DNA from: CAZYTM01 sp964649725
Lineage (GTDB): Bacteria; Desulfobacterota; Desulfuromonadia; Geobacterales; Geobacteraceae
Assembly (NCBI GenBank): GCA_964649725.1
Contig: CAZYTM010000004.1
Span: 124,001-188,000 of the forward strand
Reading direction: 5' to 3'
Length of the DNA stretch: 64,000 bases
Shown here one piece after another: positions 17,482 through 26,194 of the stretch (position 1 is its first letter; every line of letters begins with the position of its first letter). The position numbers and the translations under genes were made by a program. The notes beneath the pieces are model-generated. The model worked only from the letters and a program-made list of their open reading frames with translations. It searched no databases and had not been told where the DNA came from.

Positions 17482-18546
17482 TCACGCTGTAATTGGCCAG
17501 GTGCGAAAGTTTGTTTTTGCCATTTCTTCCCAGTATATGCGGGGGATTTCAAGAAAAATCTTCACCATTTTGGGGTCAAACTGTGTTCCTGAACACTTTA
17601 TAACCTCATGAGTGACTTCTTCAAAGGTGAGAGCTTTGCGATAAGGTCGATCAGATGTCATTGCATCAAGGGTATCAACTAAAGCGAATATTCTGCTGCA
17701 GATGGGGATATCATTCCCCTTAAGCCCTCGTGGATAGCCAGTCCCGTCATAACGTTCATGATGTGCAAGAACAAATTCGGCGGCACCTTTTAAGTATTTG
17801 ATATCAGACAGTATATCAAAACCAACAGTGGGATGTTTTTTCATTTCAATCCACTCACCTGCATCAAGTTTTCCTGGTTTAAGAAGTATATTATCGGATA
17901 CACCAATTTTGCCTATATCATGTAATAGTGCACCTTTTGCCATGATTGAAAGATCTGGCTCTGTGACTCCAGCAGTTTTAGCAAGTAGCATAGTGTAGGC
18001 CATGACCCTCTCAGAATGAGAGCCTATCTCTCGTTCTCTTGCATCAAGTGCTCTTACGAGAGCAGTTAAAGTATGCTCATAGGCCTGATTAATCTCAGCC
18101 ATTGCATTTCTGATCTGTTCTGTTTGAGCCAACACTTTCTTCTCTAGATTGATCTGATAATCTCGGTTTTCCAGAGTGAGTCGACGTTTCTCCAAGGAAT
18201 TCTTAATTGTAAGGATTATTCTGTCAATATTGAATGGTTTGAGAATATAATCGTCAGAACCCATATGAACACATGCAAGTGCGGTATCCATGTCGCTCAA
18301 AGCAGTTACCATTATGACGACAGTGTCCGGACTTATTGTTTTTATTTGCTGGAGCAAATCTACGCCAGATCTGCCAGGCATCATGATGTCAAGGAGTGCA
18401 AGGTCAATCTGTTGATCGTTGATAACGGAAAACCCCGAATCGGCGTCAGAAGCCTGAAAGCATACATACCCTTCTCGCTCCAGGGTCGACTGTAATAAAT
18501 CTCTTATCATCTTTTCATCATCTACTATAAGTAGATTCGTTCTCAC
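17482..18546 (-). CDS. Response regulator with HD-GYP phosphodiesterase domain
   Basis: 354 residues: receiver (1-120; Asp53 in LLDIMMPG, Lys in YILKPFN), a helical linker, then an HD-GYP domain. The catalytic motifs are complete: HD at 209-210 in LLHDIGKIG, HHE at 262-264 and GTGYP at 268-272. HD-GYP enzymes hydrolyse c-di-GMP to GMP. Some also cut 3',3'-cGAMP, so either is possible here. The start overlaps the end of the upstream hybrid kinase as ATGA, which makes that kinase the likely phosphate donor. Confidence 0.93.
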   Translation of the reverse strand: MRTNLLIVDDEKMIRDLLQSTLEREGYVCFQASDADSGFSVINDQQIDLALLDIMMPGRSGVDLLQQIKTISPDTVVIMVTALSDMDTALACVHMGSDDYILKPFNIDRIILTIKNSLEKRRLTLENRDYQINLEKKVLAQTEQIRNAMAEINQAYEHTLTALVRALDAREREIGSHSERVMAYTMLLAKTAGVTEPDLSIMAKGALLHDIGKIGVSDNILLKPGKLDAGEWIEMKKHPTVGFDILSDIKYLKGAAEFVLAHHERYDGTGYPRGLKGNDIPICSRIFALVDTLDAMTSDRPYRKALTFEEVTHEVIKCSGTQFDPKMVKIFLEIPRIYWEEMAKTNFRTWPITA

Positions 18547-20870
18547 GATTTACCTCCTGTGCCGGTTTTGGCTAGTTCAACTGTTTCTATACGGTTGCCG
18601 AGTACCATGCCTATCTTGTTTACCAGCGCACCATCAACAAAAGGCTTTGACAGAAAAGCCAAACCTTTTTCCTGAATCTGCTGAAGCATAACAGCGTCAC
18701 TAGTATGTCCAGACATAAATACAACTTTTAATGATGGCTTAAAAGTCTGCAACTGTTCTGCAAGTTTAGGCCCGCTCATGAATGGCATTGCTACATCGGT
18801 AAGTAGAAGTTCAATTTCATTTTGGTGCTGCTTAAATATTTCCATTGCTTCGTATGGACTATTGGAATGGAGCACCCGGTATCCTTGTTTGCGGAGAGTA
18901 CTAACAACTAGATTCAGAACGCCGATCTCATCTTCTACAATTAGTATTGTCTGATCTCCTGTCAAAGAAATTTTATTTTGTGATCTCTGGATCGGAATCG
19001 GCTGTTCATAAATTCGCGGAAGATATATCTTGAAAGAAGACCCTTGCTCTGGTTCGCTTTCCACTTTGATGAAGCCTCCATTCTGGTTGACTATCCCATA
19101 TACAGTAGCTAAACCTAGGCCTGTCCCCTTGCCTTGCTCTTTGGTGGTAAAAAATGGTTCAAATATTCGACGTTTTACTTCATCACTCATTCCCATGCCA
19201 CTATCTTTTACTTCAACTACTACGTAATTCCCTGATGTTGCCCAAATATTTGATTTTGCAAACTGTTCGTCAATATCAGCGTTGTAGGTGGCTATAATTA
19301 TTGATCCACCTCTCTCTAAAGCATCACGAGCGTTAACAACAAGATTCATAATAATCTGTTCGATCTGTCCAGGGTCTGCCTTGATGAACCCGATATCAGT
19401 TGACAAGTTGGTTATAAGATCAATATGCTCACCCAATACTCGGCATAACATTTTTTCCAAGTTTTGGACTTGACTGTTAATATTGAGTATCTTGGGTTCT
19501 TGAAATTGTCTACGACTGAATGCAAGGAGTTGTCGTGTCAGGTCTGCAGCACGCTCACCCGCATGTAGAATTTGTTCTGCTTCTTTACGCATCGGGTCAT
19601 CCTTTTTCAATGCCCGCAACATAAGTGTGCTGTACCCATTTATAATAGTTAACAAGTTATTAAAATCATGTGATATGCCTCCAGCTAACTGACCGATTGC
19701 TTCCATTTTCTGGGCTTGACGAAGATGTTCAAGGTCTCGCTTTCTCTCAGTAATATCTTCTTTAACACCGACAAAATGTGTTATTATCCCATCTGAATTC
19801 TTTATTGCTGAAATTGATGCACTTTCCCAGTATATCTCACCATCTTTTTTCCTATTTTGAAATTCTCCATGCCATTCACCGCCGCCAGATATATTTTCCC
19901 AGAGCTGTCGATATATTTCGGGGTCCATTAGGCCTGATTTTAGGATACGTGGGTTTTTACCGATCACTTCATCACAATTGTAGCCAGTAACAGTGGTAAA
20001 TTTGGGATTTACATATTCAATTATACCTTCGGTGTTGGTGATAACGACAGATACAGGACTCTGCTCTACTGCTCGTGATAATTTGCGTAATTCCTCTTCA
20101 GCGTGCTTACGTTCTGTTATGTCTAGCAGTGTGCCGATTACAGATGGTTTACCATTGAACTCCATTTTTGTCCCATGTGCCTCAACTTCAATAAGAGAAC
20201 AATCTTTCTTTTTGCCTTGAAAAGTGTAATGAATACTTTTAACACTTTTACCCAAGCGGTTATTTATCTTATCTGCAACATCGTCACGGTATCCTTCGGC
20301 AACTAGGTCAAAGACCCTCTTTTTTGTTATCAACTCTTCTTGGGTATAACCAAATATTTCACCCATCTTGGGATTGGTATAAGAAAATTTATCATCCTGA
20401 ATAATGTAGATACCGACAAGAGATTGCTCTACTAGACTGCGAAACATTATTTGGGATGACTGAAGAGCTTCTTGAGCACGTATTCGCTCACGGCGAATTT
20501 CTGCTTCTTTGAGCTCACGCTTTATAGCAGGTACTAATCTGGCAAGATTATCTTTTAGGAGAAAATCGTGTGCCCCTGACTTCATAGCTTCTACTGCTAC
20601 ATCCTCACCAATTTTTCCTGAAACCATGAGAAAGGGGACGTCAACTTTACTCTCCTGAACTATTTTAAGCGCATGCAAACCATTAAACTGCGGCATTACA
20701 AAATCAGAAATTATTGCATCCAGTTTTTGATATGCTAATACTTCAACCAATTCAGCGGCAGTTTCAACCCTCTCATGGACTGGGGCAAATTCATGTTGAA
20801 GCTCTCTTATAATCAGAGCAGCATCGTCAGGTGAATCATCTATGATAAGAATTCTGAGAAGTGGTTTCAT
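18543..20870 (-). CDS. Hybrid histidine kinase REC-PAS-PAS-HK-REC
   Basis: 775 residues, no membrane helices. Order of domains: receiver (1-120, Asp56 in ISDFVMP), PAS (about 140-255), PAS with a PAC-like end (about 262-378), HisKA with GGISHDFNNLL (His401), HATPase (about 440-620, N-box near NLVVNARDAL, G-box GKGTGLGLATV), and a C-terminal receiver (about 645-765, LLLTDVAMPFMSG). The front receiver means it is itself a relay target. It is the first gene of a two-gene operon with the HD-GYP regulator, which it overlaps. The circuit therefore likely controls second-messenger breakdown. Confidence 0.92.
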   Translation of the reverse strand: MKPLLRILIIDDSPDDAALIIRELQHEFAPVHERVETAAELVEVLAYQKLDAIISDFVMPQFNGLHALKIVQESKVDVPFLMVSGKIGEDVAVEAMKSGAHDFLLKDNLARLVPAIKRELKEAEIRRERIRAQEALQSSQIMFRSLVEQSLVGIYIIQDDKFSYTNPKMGEIFGYTQEELITKKRVFDLVAEGYRDDVADKINNRLGKSVKSIHYTFQGKKKDCSLIEVEAHGTKMEFNGKPSVIGTLLDITERKHAEEELRKLSRAVEQSPVSVVITNTEGIIEYVNPKFTTVTGYNCDEVIGKNPRILKSGLMDPEIYRQLWENISGGGEWHGEFQNRKKDGEIYWESASISAIKNSDGIITHFVGVKEDITERKRDLEHLRQAQKMEAIGQLAGGISHDFNNLLTIINGYSTLMLRALKKDDPMRKEAEQILHAGERAADLTRQLLAFSRRQFQEPKILNINSQVQNLEKMLCRVLGEHIDLITNLSTDIGFIKADPGQIEQIIMNLVVNARDALERGGSIIIATYNADIDEQFAKSNIWATSGNYVVVEVKDSGMGMSDEVKRRIFEPFFTTKEQGKGTGLGLATVYGIVNQNGGFIKVESEPEQGSSFKIYLPRIYEQPIPIQRSQNKISLTGDQTILIVEDEIGVLNLVVSTLRKQGYRVLHSNSPYEAMEIFKQHQNEIELLLTDVAMPFMSGPKLAEQLQTFKPSLKVVFMSGHTSDAVMLQQIQEKGLAFLSKPFVDGALVNKIGMVLGNRIETVELAKTGTGGKS

Positions 20871-21201
20871 CGTTTGCCCATAACTGTTTAAAGGTATTGA
20901 CTGTTATTTATATTCATAACAAGTTCATTTTTGCCTCAGTTGATAAAGCAGTAGCTATCCAATGGACTTATCGTCTCTCTTGGCAAAAAGTTTAATATTT
21001 TGACATCTTGCTGGTTGAATTATATTAAATTGAAGAAGTCATAGCGCCTGATACAATTAAAAGCAGGTTTGTAAAGATATTGACTTAATTAAGCTGGTGA
21101 GTTGCTACTGCAATTGTAGTTTGCCAAGTTCAAATTTAGGCAGCATGTCAGCCAGATATTGTGTAATCAACTCGGTATTATGTATTGCATAGGGAGGGAT
21201 T
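20871..21201. other. Divergent intergenic region, no clear feature
   Basis: 331 bases between the hybrid kinase (minus) and the polyphosphate kinase-like gene (plus). It must hold promoters for both, but I find no convincing -35/-10 pair, hairpin or conserved RNA. Two TTGACT-like elements are present, without a matching -10 at proper spacing. Confidence 0.4.
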
Positions 21202-22680
21202 ATGTTCGAATCAGCTGAACTTGGCCATGCCATAGATAAGATGACATATAAAAAGGAAGTCCCTTCTTTACGAGAATCCCTTCTTGATGCGCAACTTGAT
21301 TTGCTGCAATCAAAACGATTCCCGGTAATTGTTTTAATTGCTGGAGTAGATTGCGCGGGCAAGGGAGAGACGGTCAACATCCTCAATGAATGGATGGACC
21401 CACGTCATATCGAAACACATGCCTTGCGAGACCTGACTGACGAAGAACTGGAACGTCCACCTATGTGGAGGTATTGGCGTGTACTGCCCGCAAAAGGGAA
21501 AATAGGTATATTTATAGGAACTTGGTACTCAAATGCTTTGGTTGACAATGTCCATGGTCGAATTAAAAATGCAGAGCTGGATCAACAATTGGAGCGGATT
21601 ATCCGCTTTGAAAAGATGCTTTGTGATGAGGGAGCTTTAATATTAAAGTTCTGGCTTCATCTTTCTAAGGAACAGCAACAAAAGAGGCTAAAAAGTCTGG
21701 AAAAAGATTCAAAGACGCGTTGGCGAGTGACAGACACAGATTGGCAGAATTATAAATTGTATGACAGGTTTAGGCAGGTATCTGAACGGATGTTACGTTC
21801 AACCAGCACAGCTGAATCACCTTGGATAATAGTAGAGGGTAGTGACCCGCGCTATCGATATTTAACTATTGGCAAAACTATCAATGAATGTTTACGCCGC
21901 CGCCTTGATGCTCCTGAACAAATATTGCACGATCTGCCAGCTCCACCAGTGACAATGGCTATAGACGGGATAAGGTTGCTTCAGACACTTGATCTTACGA
22001 AGCGGCTAAAGAAGAGTGATTATGAAGAACAGTTAGAGAAATGGCAGGGGAAACTGAATACTCTGTCACGACATCCTGGGTTTAAAAAAATATCTATAGT
22101 AGTTCTTTTTGAAGGTAATGATGCTGCAGGTAAAGGAGGTAGTATCAGACGTATTACACAGGCTCTTGATGCTAGGTTATATCGGATTGTACCTGTTGCA
22201 GCACCTACTGATGAAGAGCGAGCTCAACCATATTTGTGGCGTTTTTGGCGTAACCTGCCTCGCAAGGGTCGATTAGCTATATTTGACCGCTCCTGGTATG
22301 GCAGGGTATTGGTTGAGAGAGTTGAAGGTTATTGTACCAATCTCGATTGGATGCGAGCATATGGTGAAATTAACGATTTTGAAGAACAGTTGGTAAGGCA
22401 TCAAGTTGTAGTAGTTAAATTTTGGCTTTCTATCAGTCAGGAAGAGCAGCTTAAAAGATTTCAAGAACGAGAGAAAATTGGTTTCAAACGCTTTAAAATT
22501 ACCGATGAAGACTGGCGAAATAGAGAGAAGTGGGGTGATTATGAACTTGCCGTGTGCGATATGATAGATCGGACCAGTACTGAGATTTCACCGTGGACTC
22601 TGATCGAAGCAAATGATAAGTATTACGCTCGCATCAAGGTATTAAAGACAGTTTGCGAAAGAATTGAAGATGTAATCTGA
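21202..22680 (+). CDS. pap: Polyphosphate:AMP phosphotransferase (class II PPK2)
   Basis: 492 residues made of two PPK2 domains. The first has a P-loop GVDCAGKGETV (about 48-58) and the second EGNDAAGKGGSI (about 303-314), with the lid motif RSWYGRVLVERVEG in the second half. Two-domain PPK2 enzymes of this size (about 475-500 residues) transfer phosphate from polyphosphate to AMP to give ADP. As in that family, the second half carries the more complete catalytic residues. The start has an excellent ribosome binding site (GGAGGGA). It stands alone between a kinase operon and the efflux operon. It may help recycle AMP during energy shortage. Confidence 0.9.
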   Translation: MFESAELGHAIDKMTYKKEVPSLRESLLDAQLDLLQSKRFPVIVLIAGVDCAGKGETVNILNEWMDPRHIETHALRDLTDEELERPPMWRYWRVLPAKGKIGIFIGTWYSNALVDNVHGRIKNAELDQQLERIIRFEKMLCDEGALILKFWLHLSKEQQQKRLKSLEKDSKTRWRVTDTDWQNYKLYDRFRQVSERMLRSTSTAESPWIIVEGSDPRYRYLTIGKTINECLRRRLDAPEQILHDLPAPPVTMAIDGIRLLQTLDLTKRLKKSDYEEQLEKWQGKLNTLSRHPGFKKISIVVLFEGNDAAGKGGSIRRITQALDARLYRIVPVAAPTDEERAQPYLWRFWRNLPRKGRLAIFDRSWYGRVLVERVEGYCTNLDWMRAYGEINDFEEQLVRHQVVVVKFWLSISQEEQLKRFQEREKIGFKRFKITDEDWRNREKWGDYELAVCDMIDRTSTEISPWTLIEANDKYYARIKVLKTVCERIEDVI

Positions 22681-22774
22681 TGATATATCAATAAAGGATT
22701 TTCTGTAGTGCATAATCTCTTTCTGCGTCCATGCAGAGATTTTCCCTTGACAAGCATGCTAAAATACTGAACTA

Positions 22775-22797
22775 TTGTTCACATGAACAAGCGTTCA
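22775..22797 (+). promoter_or_regulatory. Inverted-repeat operator over the tetR start codon
   Basis: Two overlapping palindromes: TTGTTC-ACAT-GAACAA (22775-22790, perfect) and TGAAC-AAGC-GTTCA (22784-22797, perfect). They share GAAC half-sites and cover the ATG at 22783. A perfect -35 TTGACA lies at 22747-22752. A TetR dimer pair bound here would block both transcription start and leader. Autoregulation is inferred. Confidence 0.6.
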
Positions 22798-23352
22798 GGT
22801 GAAGAGACAAGGCTCAGGATTATTGCTGCTGCGAGGCAAGTATTTACTGAACAGGGGTATGAATCTGCCAGTATAAGATCAATATCAAATACTGCAGGGA
22901 TCAGTGTAGGTGGGCTTTATCTCTATTTCAATAATAAGGCAGAATTGTATCAGATTATCCTTGAGGATTGGCTGGAGGAGCTGCAGGGACGGACTAGGAA
23001 AGCTCTGTCAAAGGCTCGCAACCCACAGGAGGAAATTGTTGCATTTATTACTGAGTCACTTTCATATGTTCAGCAACACCGGGAAATGTTTTTGCTGCAG
23101 AGTGGTGTCTCCTGTAGTTTAGGTAAAGAACTTAAACAACAGTTTTTTAGAGAGCGACGGCGAATATTGGCTGAAATAATTCAAAAGGGGTGTGAACAAA
23201 ATATTTTTTACGTAAGTGATCCAGACGAAACTGCCAGAATCATATTTAATCTTCTCCGGGGTTTTATTGTTTCATTGATGATGGAACAAGAGGCTTTGTT
23301 TAAGACTGAGAGTTGTTTGGACCTGGTACTTAATGGTTTAATTAGGAGGTAA
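22783..23352 (+). CDS. TetR family repressor of the RND efflux operon
   Basis: 189 residues. The N-terminal helix-turn-helix is typical of TetR (TRLRIIAAARQVFTEQGYESASIRSISNTAGIS then GGLYLYFNNKAELY, quoted here as two adjoining parts of about 8-55). The C-terminal part is the variable ligand-binding domain with a LLRGFIVSLMMEQ-like helix. It is first in the operon with the TolC, adaptor and pump genes, the usual arrangement for an efflux repressor. No ribosome binding site precedes the ATG and the palindromic operator covers it, so a leaderless or very short-leader mRNA is likely. The inducer is unknown. Confidence 0.9.
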   Translation: MNKRSGEETRLRIIAAARQVFTEQGYESASIRSISNTAGISVGGLYLYFNNKAELYQIILEDWLEELQGRTRKALSKARNPQEEIVAFITESLSYVQQHREMFLLQSGVSCSLGKELKQQFFRERRRILAEIIQKGCEQNIFYVSDPDETARIIFNLLRGFIVSLMMEQEALFKTESCLDLVLNGLIRR

Positions 23353-23356
23353 TGAC

Positions 23357-24883
23357 TTGAAACAAATAACAGGCTTGTTAGGTTTAATCTTAGCATCAAT
23401 TGCGACTGCTGCATCTGCAGCATATGATATAACGACAGCAGAAACAATTCCATTAGCACTTAAAGATGCGATAAGAATTGCGGTGGAGCAAAACCTTGAT
23501 CTCAAAGCAGAACTTTATAATCCTGCTATTAATGAAGCTGATGTGCGATTAAATAAAGGGATATATGATCCTCACCTAACACTCACTACTGGCTATAGTG
23601 AATCGACAAGTATACCTGTAAATACTCTCTCTACAGGTGTCTCTGATAAATATCGGCAGGAGACATTTACGATTAACCCCGGTGCCAATCAGCTTCTACC
23701 TTCTGGTGCAACTCTCGGACTTACCTTCAATAATGCCCATAGCCATACAAATGCTACAGCTGCAGGTACTCGGGGGGGGTACTGGGATTCTGACGTCACT
23801 ATTAGTGCAACACAGCCGCTACTCAAAAATTTCGGCAGGGAGAGTACGGAGCTTTTACTCGCAGTTGCAATTGGGAACAAAGAAGGATCATTCTATCGCT
23901 ATCAAAGTCGTTTATTGGCAACTGTACTTCAGGTAAAAATAGAATATTTCAAGCTTTATTTCTACTATGTAGATCTTGAGTCCAAGCGGGTATCTTTGAA
24001 AGATGCACAACGAATTCTTGATGATACTAAGGCCCGGGTAAAGGCTGGAGTTTTGCCGGCTATGGAGATAATAAACGCTGAGTTTGGAGTTGCCTCTAGA
24101 GAAAAGGACCTAATAGATGCTGAACGAGCAGTTCAGGACGAATCGGATGTAGTTAGCCTTTTGCTGAAATTGGATGTTAAGGGGTTACTCCGACCGATTG
24201 ACGTGCCTAAATATGAAATTTTGCAGACCAATGAAGAAGACGCAATAAAGAAAGGTTTTATGAACCGGCCTGAACTAAAGGAAGCACAGACAGGAATCAG
24301 AAACAATGAAATTCAAGCACGTGTAGCTAAAAACAGTACCTTGCCAAGCCTCAACCTTACTGCTAGTGCAGGTCTAAATGGATTAGGCGGTAATTATGGG
24401 AATGATATGGATAAGCTGTCGAGCGCCAATTATCCATTCTGGGCAGTTTCACTCCAACTTGATTATCCGATCGGTAATAATTCAGCAGAGAATGCATATA
24501 TAAAAAGTAAATTAAAGGTCGATCAGGCAAATACTCAACTTAGGAGCCAAGAGGAGTTGATAAGGAATGAAATCCGCTCGTCGATTCGTGCGTTGGCCTC
24601 AAATTATAAGCAAATAGAGGTGACTGAAAGGGCACGAACTTTTGCAGAAGAAAATTTACGTGCCTATACCCGCAGAAATGAGGTAGGTATTGCAACTATC
24701 AAGGACGTTCTAGATGTGGAAAGTACCTTGTCAACCGCTCGCAGCAATTATAACAAGGCACTCATTGATTATAATTCTGCCATGAATCAATATTGGAAGG
24801 CTACTGGTGAACTACTTGAACGCGAAGGAATCAAAATTGAAGGCCGCACTGCAGATGAACTTTATGAGAGGAGCATGAAATAA
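23357..24883 (+). CDS. TolC-family outer-membrane efflux protein
   Basis: 508 residues with an N-terminal signal peptide (cleavage likely near ASAAYD) and the two repeated helical/beta regions of outer-membrane efflux proteins (about 50-240 and 260-480). It starts at a TTG at 23357, seven bases after a perfect AGGAGG that overlaps the tetR stop. It forms the trimeric outer-membrane channel of a tripartite pump with the two genes after it. The next gene begins on the last base of its stop codon. Confidence 0.9.
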   Translation: MKQITGLLGLILASIATAASAAYDITTAETIPLALKDAIRIAVEQNLDLKAELYNPAINEADVRLNKGIYDPHLTLTTGYSESTSIPVNTLSTGVSDKYRQETFTINPGANQLLPSGATLGLTFNNAHSHTNATAAGTRGGYWDSDVTISATQPLLKNFGRESTELLLAVAIGNKEGSFYRYQSRLLATVLQVKIEYFKLYFYYVDLESKRVSLKDAQRILDDTKARVKAGVLPAMEIINAEFGVASREKDLIDAERAVQDESDVVSLLLKLDVKGLLRPIDVPKYEILQTNEEDAIKKGFMNRPELKEAQTGIRNNEIQARVAKNSTLPSLNLTASAGLNGLGGNYGNDMDKLSSANYPFWAVSLQLDYPIGNNSAENAYIKSKLKVDQANTQLRSQEELIRNEIRSSIRALASNYKQIEVTERARTFAEENLRAYTRRNEVGIATIKDVLDVESTLSTARSNYNKALIDYNSAMNQYWKATGELLEREGIKIEGRTADELYERSMK

Positions 24884-26061
24884 TGAAGTATGTGCGATGC
24901 ATACAAATTATCTTGATGCCCTTCGCAATATTGATTTTCTGTTTATCAATTGCAGGTTGTGGAAATAAGAAAGAAGCACCCAAGACAAGACCCCCTGTCC
25001 CAGTCATCACTGCACAGGTTGAGCTGCATGATGTGCCGTTGCAATTAAAAGCTATCGGTAATGTGGAAGCGTTTAACAACGTCTCTATCAAGCCGCTTGT
25101 CGGCGGGACAGTTTTACAGGTTCACTTTCGTGAAGGGCAGGATGTTAGAAAGGGGCAACTACTTTTCACTATTGATCCACAGCCATATCAGGCCGCGCTT
25201 CGTCAGGCTGAAGCTATATTGAACAAGGATAGGTCTAATGCTCGAAATGCCGAGGAGCAGGCGCGTCGATATGCAACTCTGTTCAAGGAGGGTATTGTTA
25301 CTCAGGAGCAGTATGATCAATTGAAATCTTCGGCAGACTCATTCGCAGCATCAGTGGCTGCCGATCAAGCTGCAGTAGATAATGCCAAGTTAATGCTAAC
25401 TTACTGTTACATAAAGTCTCCCATTGAGGGGAAAACTGGTAACCTGGTTGTCGATGCTGGTAATGTTGTAAAGGCCAATGAAACAGCCCTTGTCACCATT
25501 AATCAGATAATGCCAGTTAATGTGTCGTTTACAGCCCCAGAGCGTGAATTTCCGACACTGAAACGACATATTGCTGCTGGCGATCTCAAAGCAATAGCGA
25601 TTATACCCTCCGATAGTTCTCAGGAAGAGGTTGGGACTATAACATTCATTGATAACAATGTTGATCTTGCAACTGGAGCAATTCGCCTGAAAGGGACATT
25701 TGCCAATAAGCAACGTCTGCTTTGGCCGGGACAGTTTGTAAATATAACAATAACTCTTGCTATCATGCGAAATGCACTTGTTGTCCCTGCGACAGCTGTG
25801 CAGATTGGTCAACAGGGTCAATTTGTTTTTGTAGTTACAGCAGACAGTATTGTGGAATTACGTCCTGTCGTGCCTGGAATTAATTATGGAGATTTGATTG
25901 TGATTGAAAAAGGGCTCAAACCTGGCGAAACAGTTGTCACTGACGGGCAGATGCGTCTTGGCCCTGGTGCAAAGGTAGAGCAAAGAAAGTCTGGGCAGGG
26001 GGGCAGAGATGCAGCGCCTGCTAAGACTGGTGCAGCGGGCCAATCTCCTGCAGGAAAATAA
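24883..26061 (+). CDS. RND efflux periplasmic adaptor (lipoprotein)
   Basis: 392 residues. The signal peptide ends in a lipobox (SIAGC, Cys about 26), so the protein is lipid-anchored in the inner membrane. The body is a membrane fusion protein of the AcrA/MdtA type: a barrel-sandwich half-motif (NVSIKPLVGGTV), an alpha hairpin (about 105-165) and a beta-barrel (about 210-300). The C-terminus is Gln/Gly/Lys-rich. The ATG overlaps the TolC stop by one base. It bridges the pump and the outer-membrane channel. Confidence 0.92.
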   Translation: MKYVRCIQIILMPFAILIFCLSIAGCGNKKEAPKTRPPVPVITAQVELHDVPLQLKAIGNVEAFNNVSIKPLVGGTVLQVHFREGQDVRKGQLLFTIDPQPYQAALRQAEAILNKDRSNARNAEEQARRYATLFKEGIVTQEQYDQLKSSADSFAASVAADQAAVDNAKLMLTYCYIKSPIEGKTGNLVVDAGNVVKANETALVTINQIMPVNVSFTAPEREFPTLKRHIAAGDLKAIAIIPSDSSQEEVGTITFIDNNVDLATGAIRLKGTFANKQRLLWPGQFVNITITLAIMRNALVVPATAVQIGQQGQFVFVVTADSIVELRPVVPGINYGDLIVIEKGLKPGETVVTDGQMRLGPGAKVEQRKSGQGGRDAAPAKTGAAGQSPAGK

Positions 26062-26194
26062 CAGTCATCATCTCTTTTACAGTATCGATTCCAAATCCAG
26101 AGAAAACCTTCCGCTGCAGTTGCATTATCTAAAAGCAGATAGAAAATACAGGTAAGAAATAAGCTTTCCATTGCAGGCACATTAGGGCTAACTG

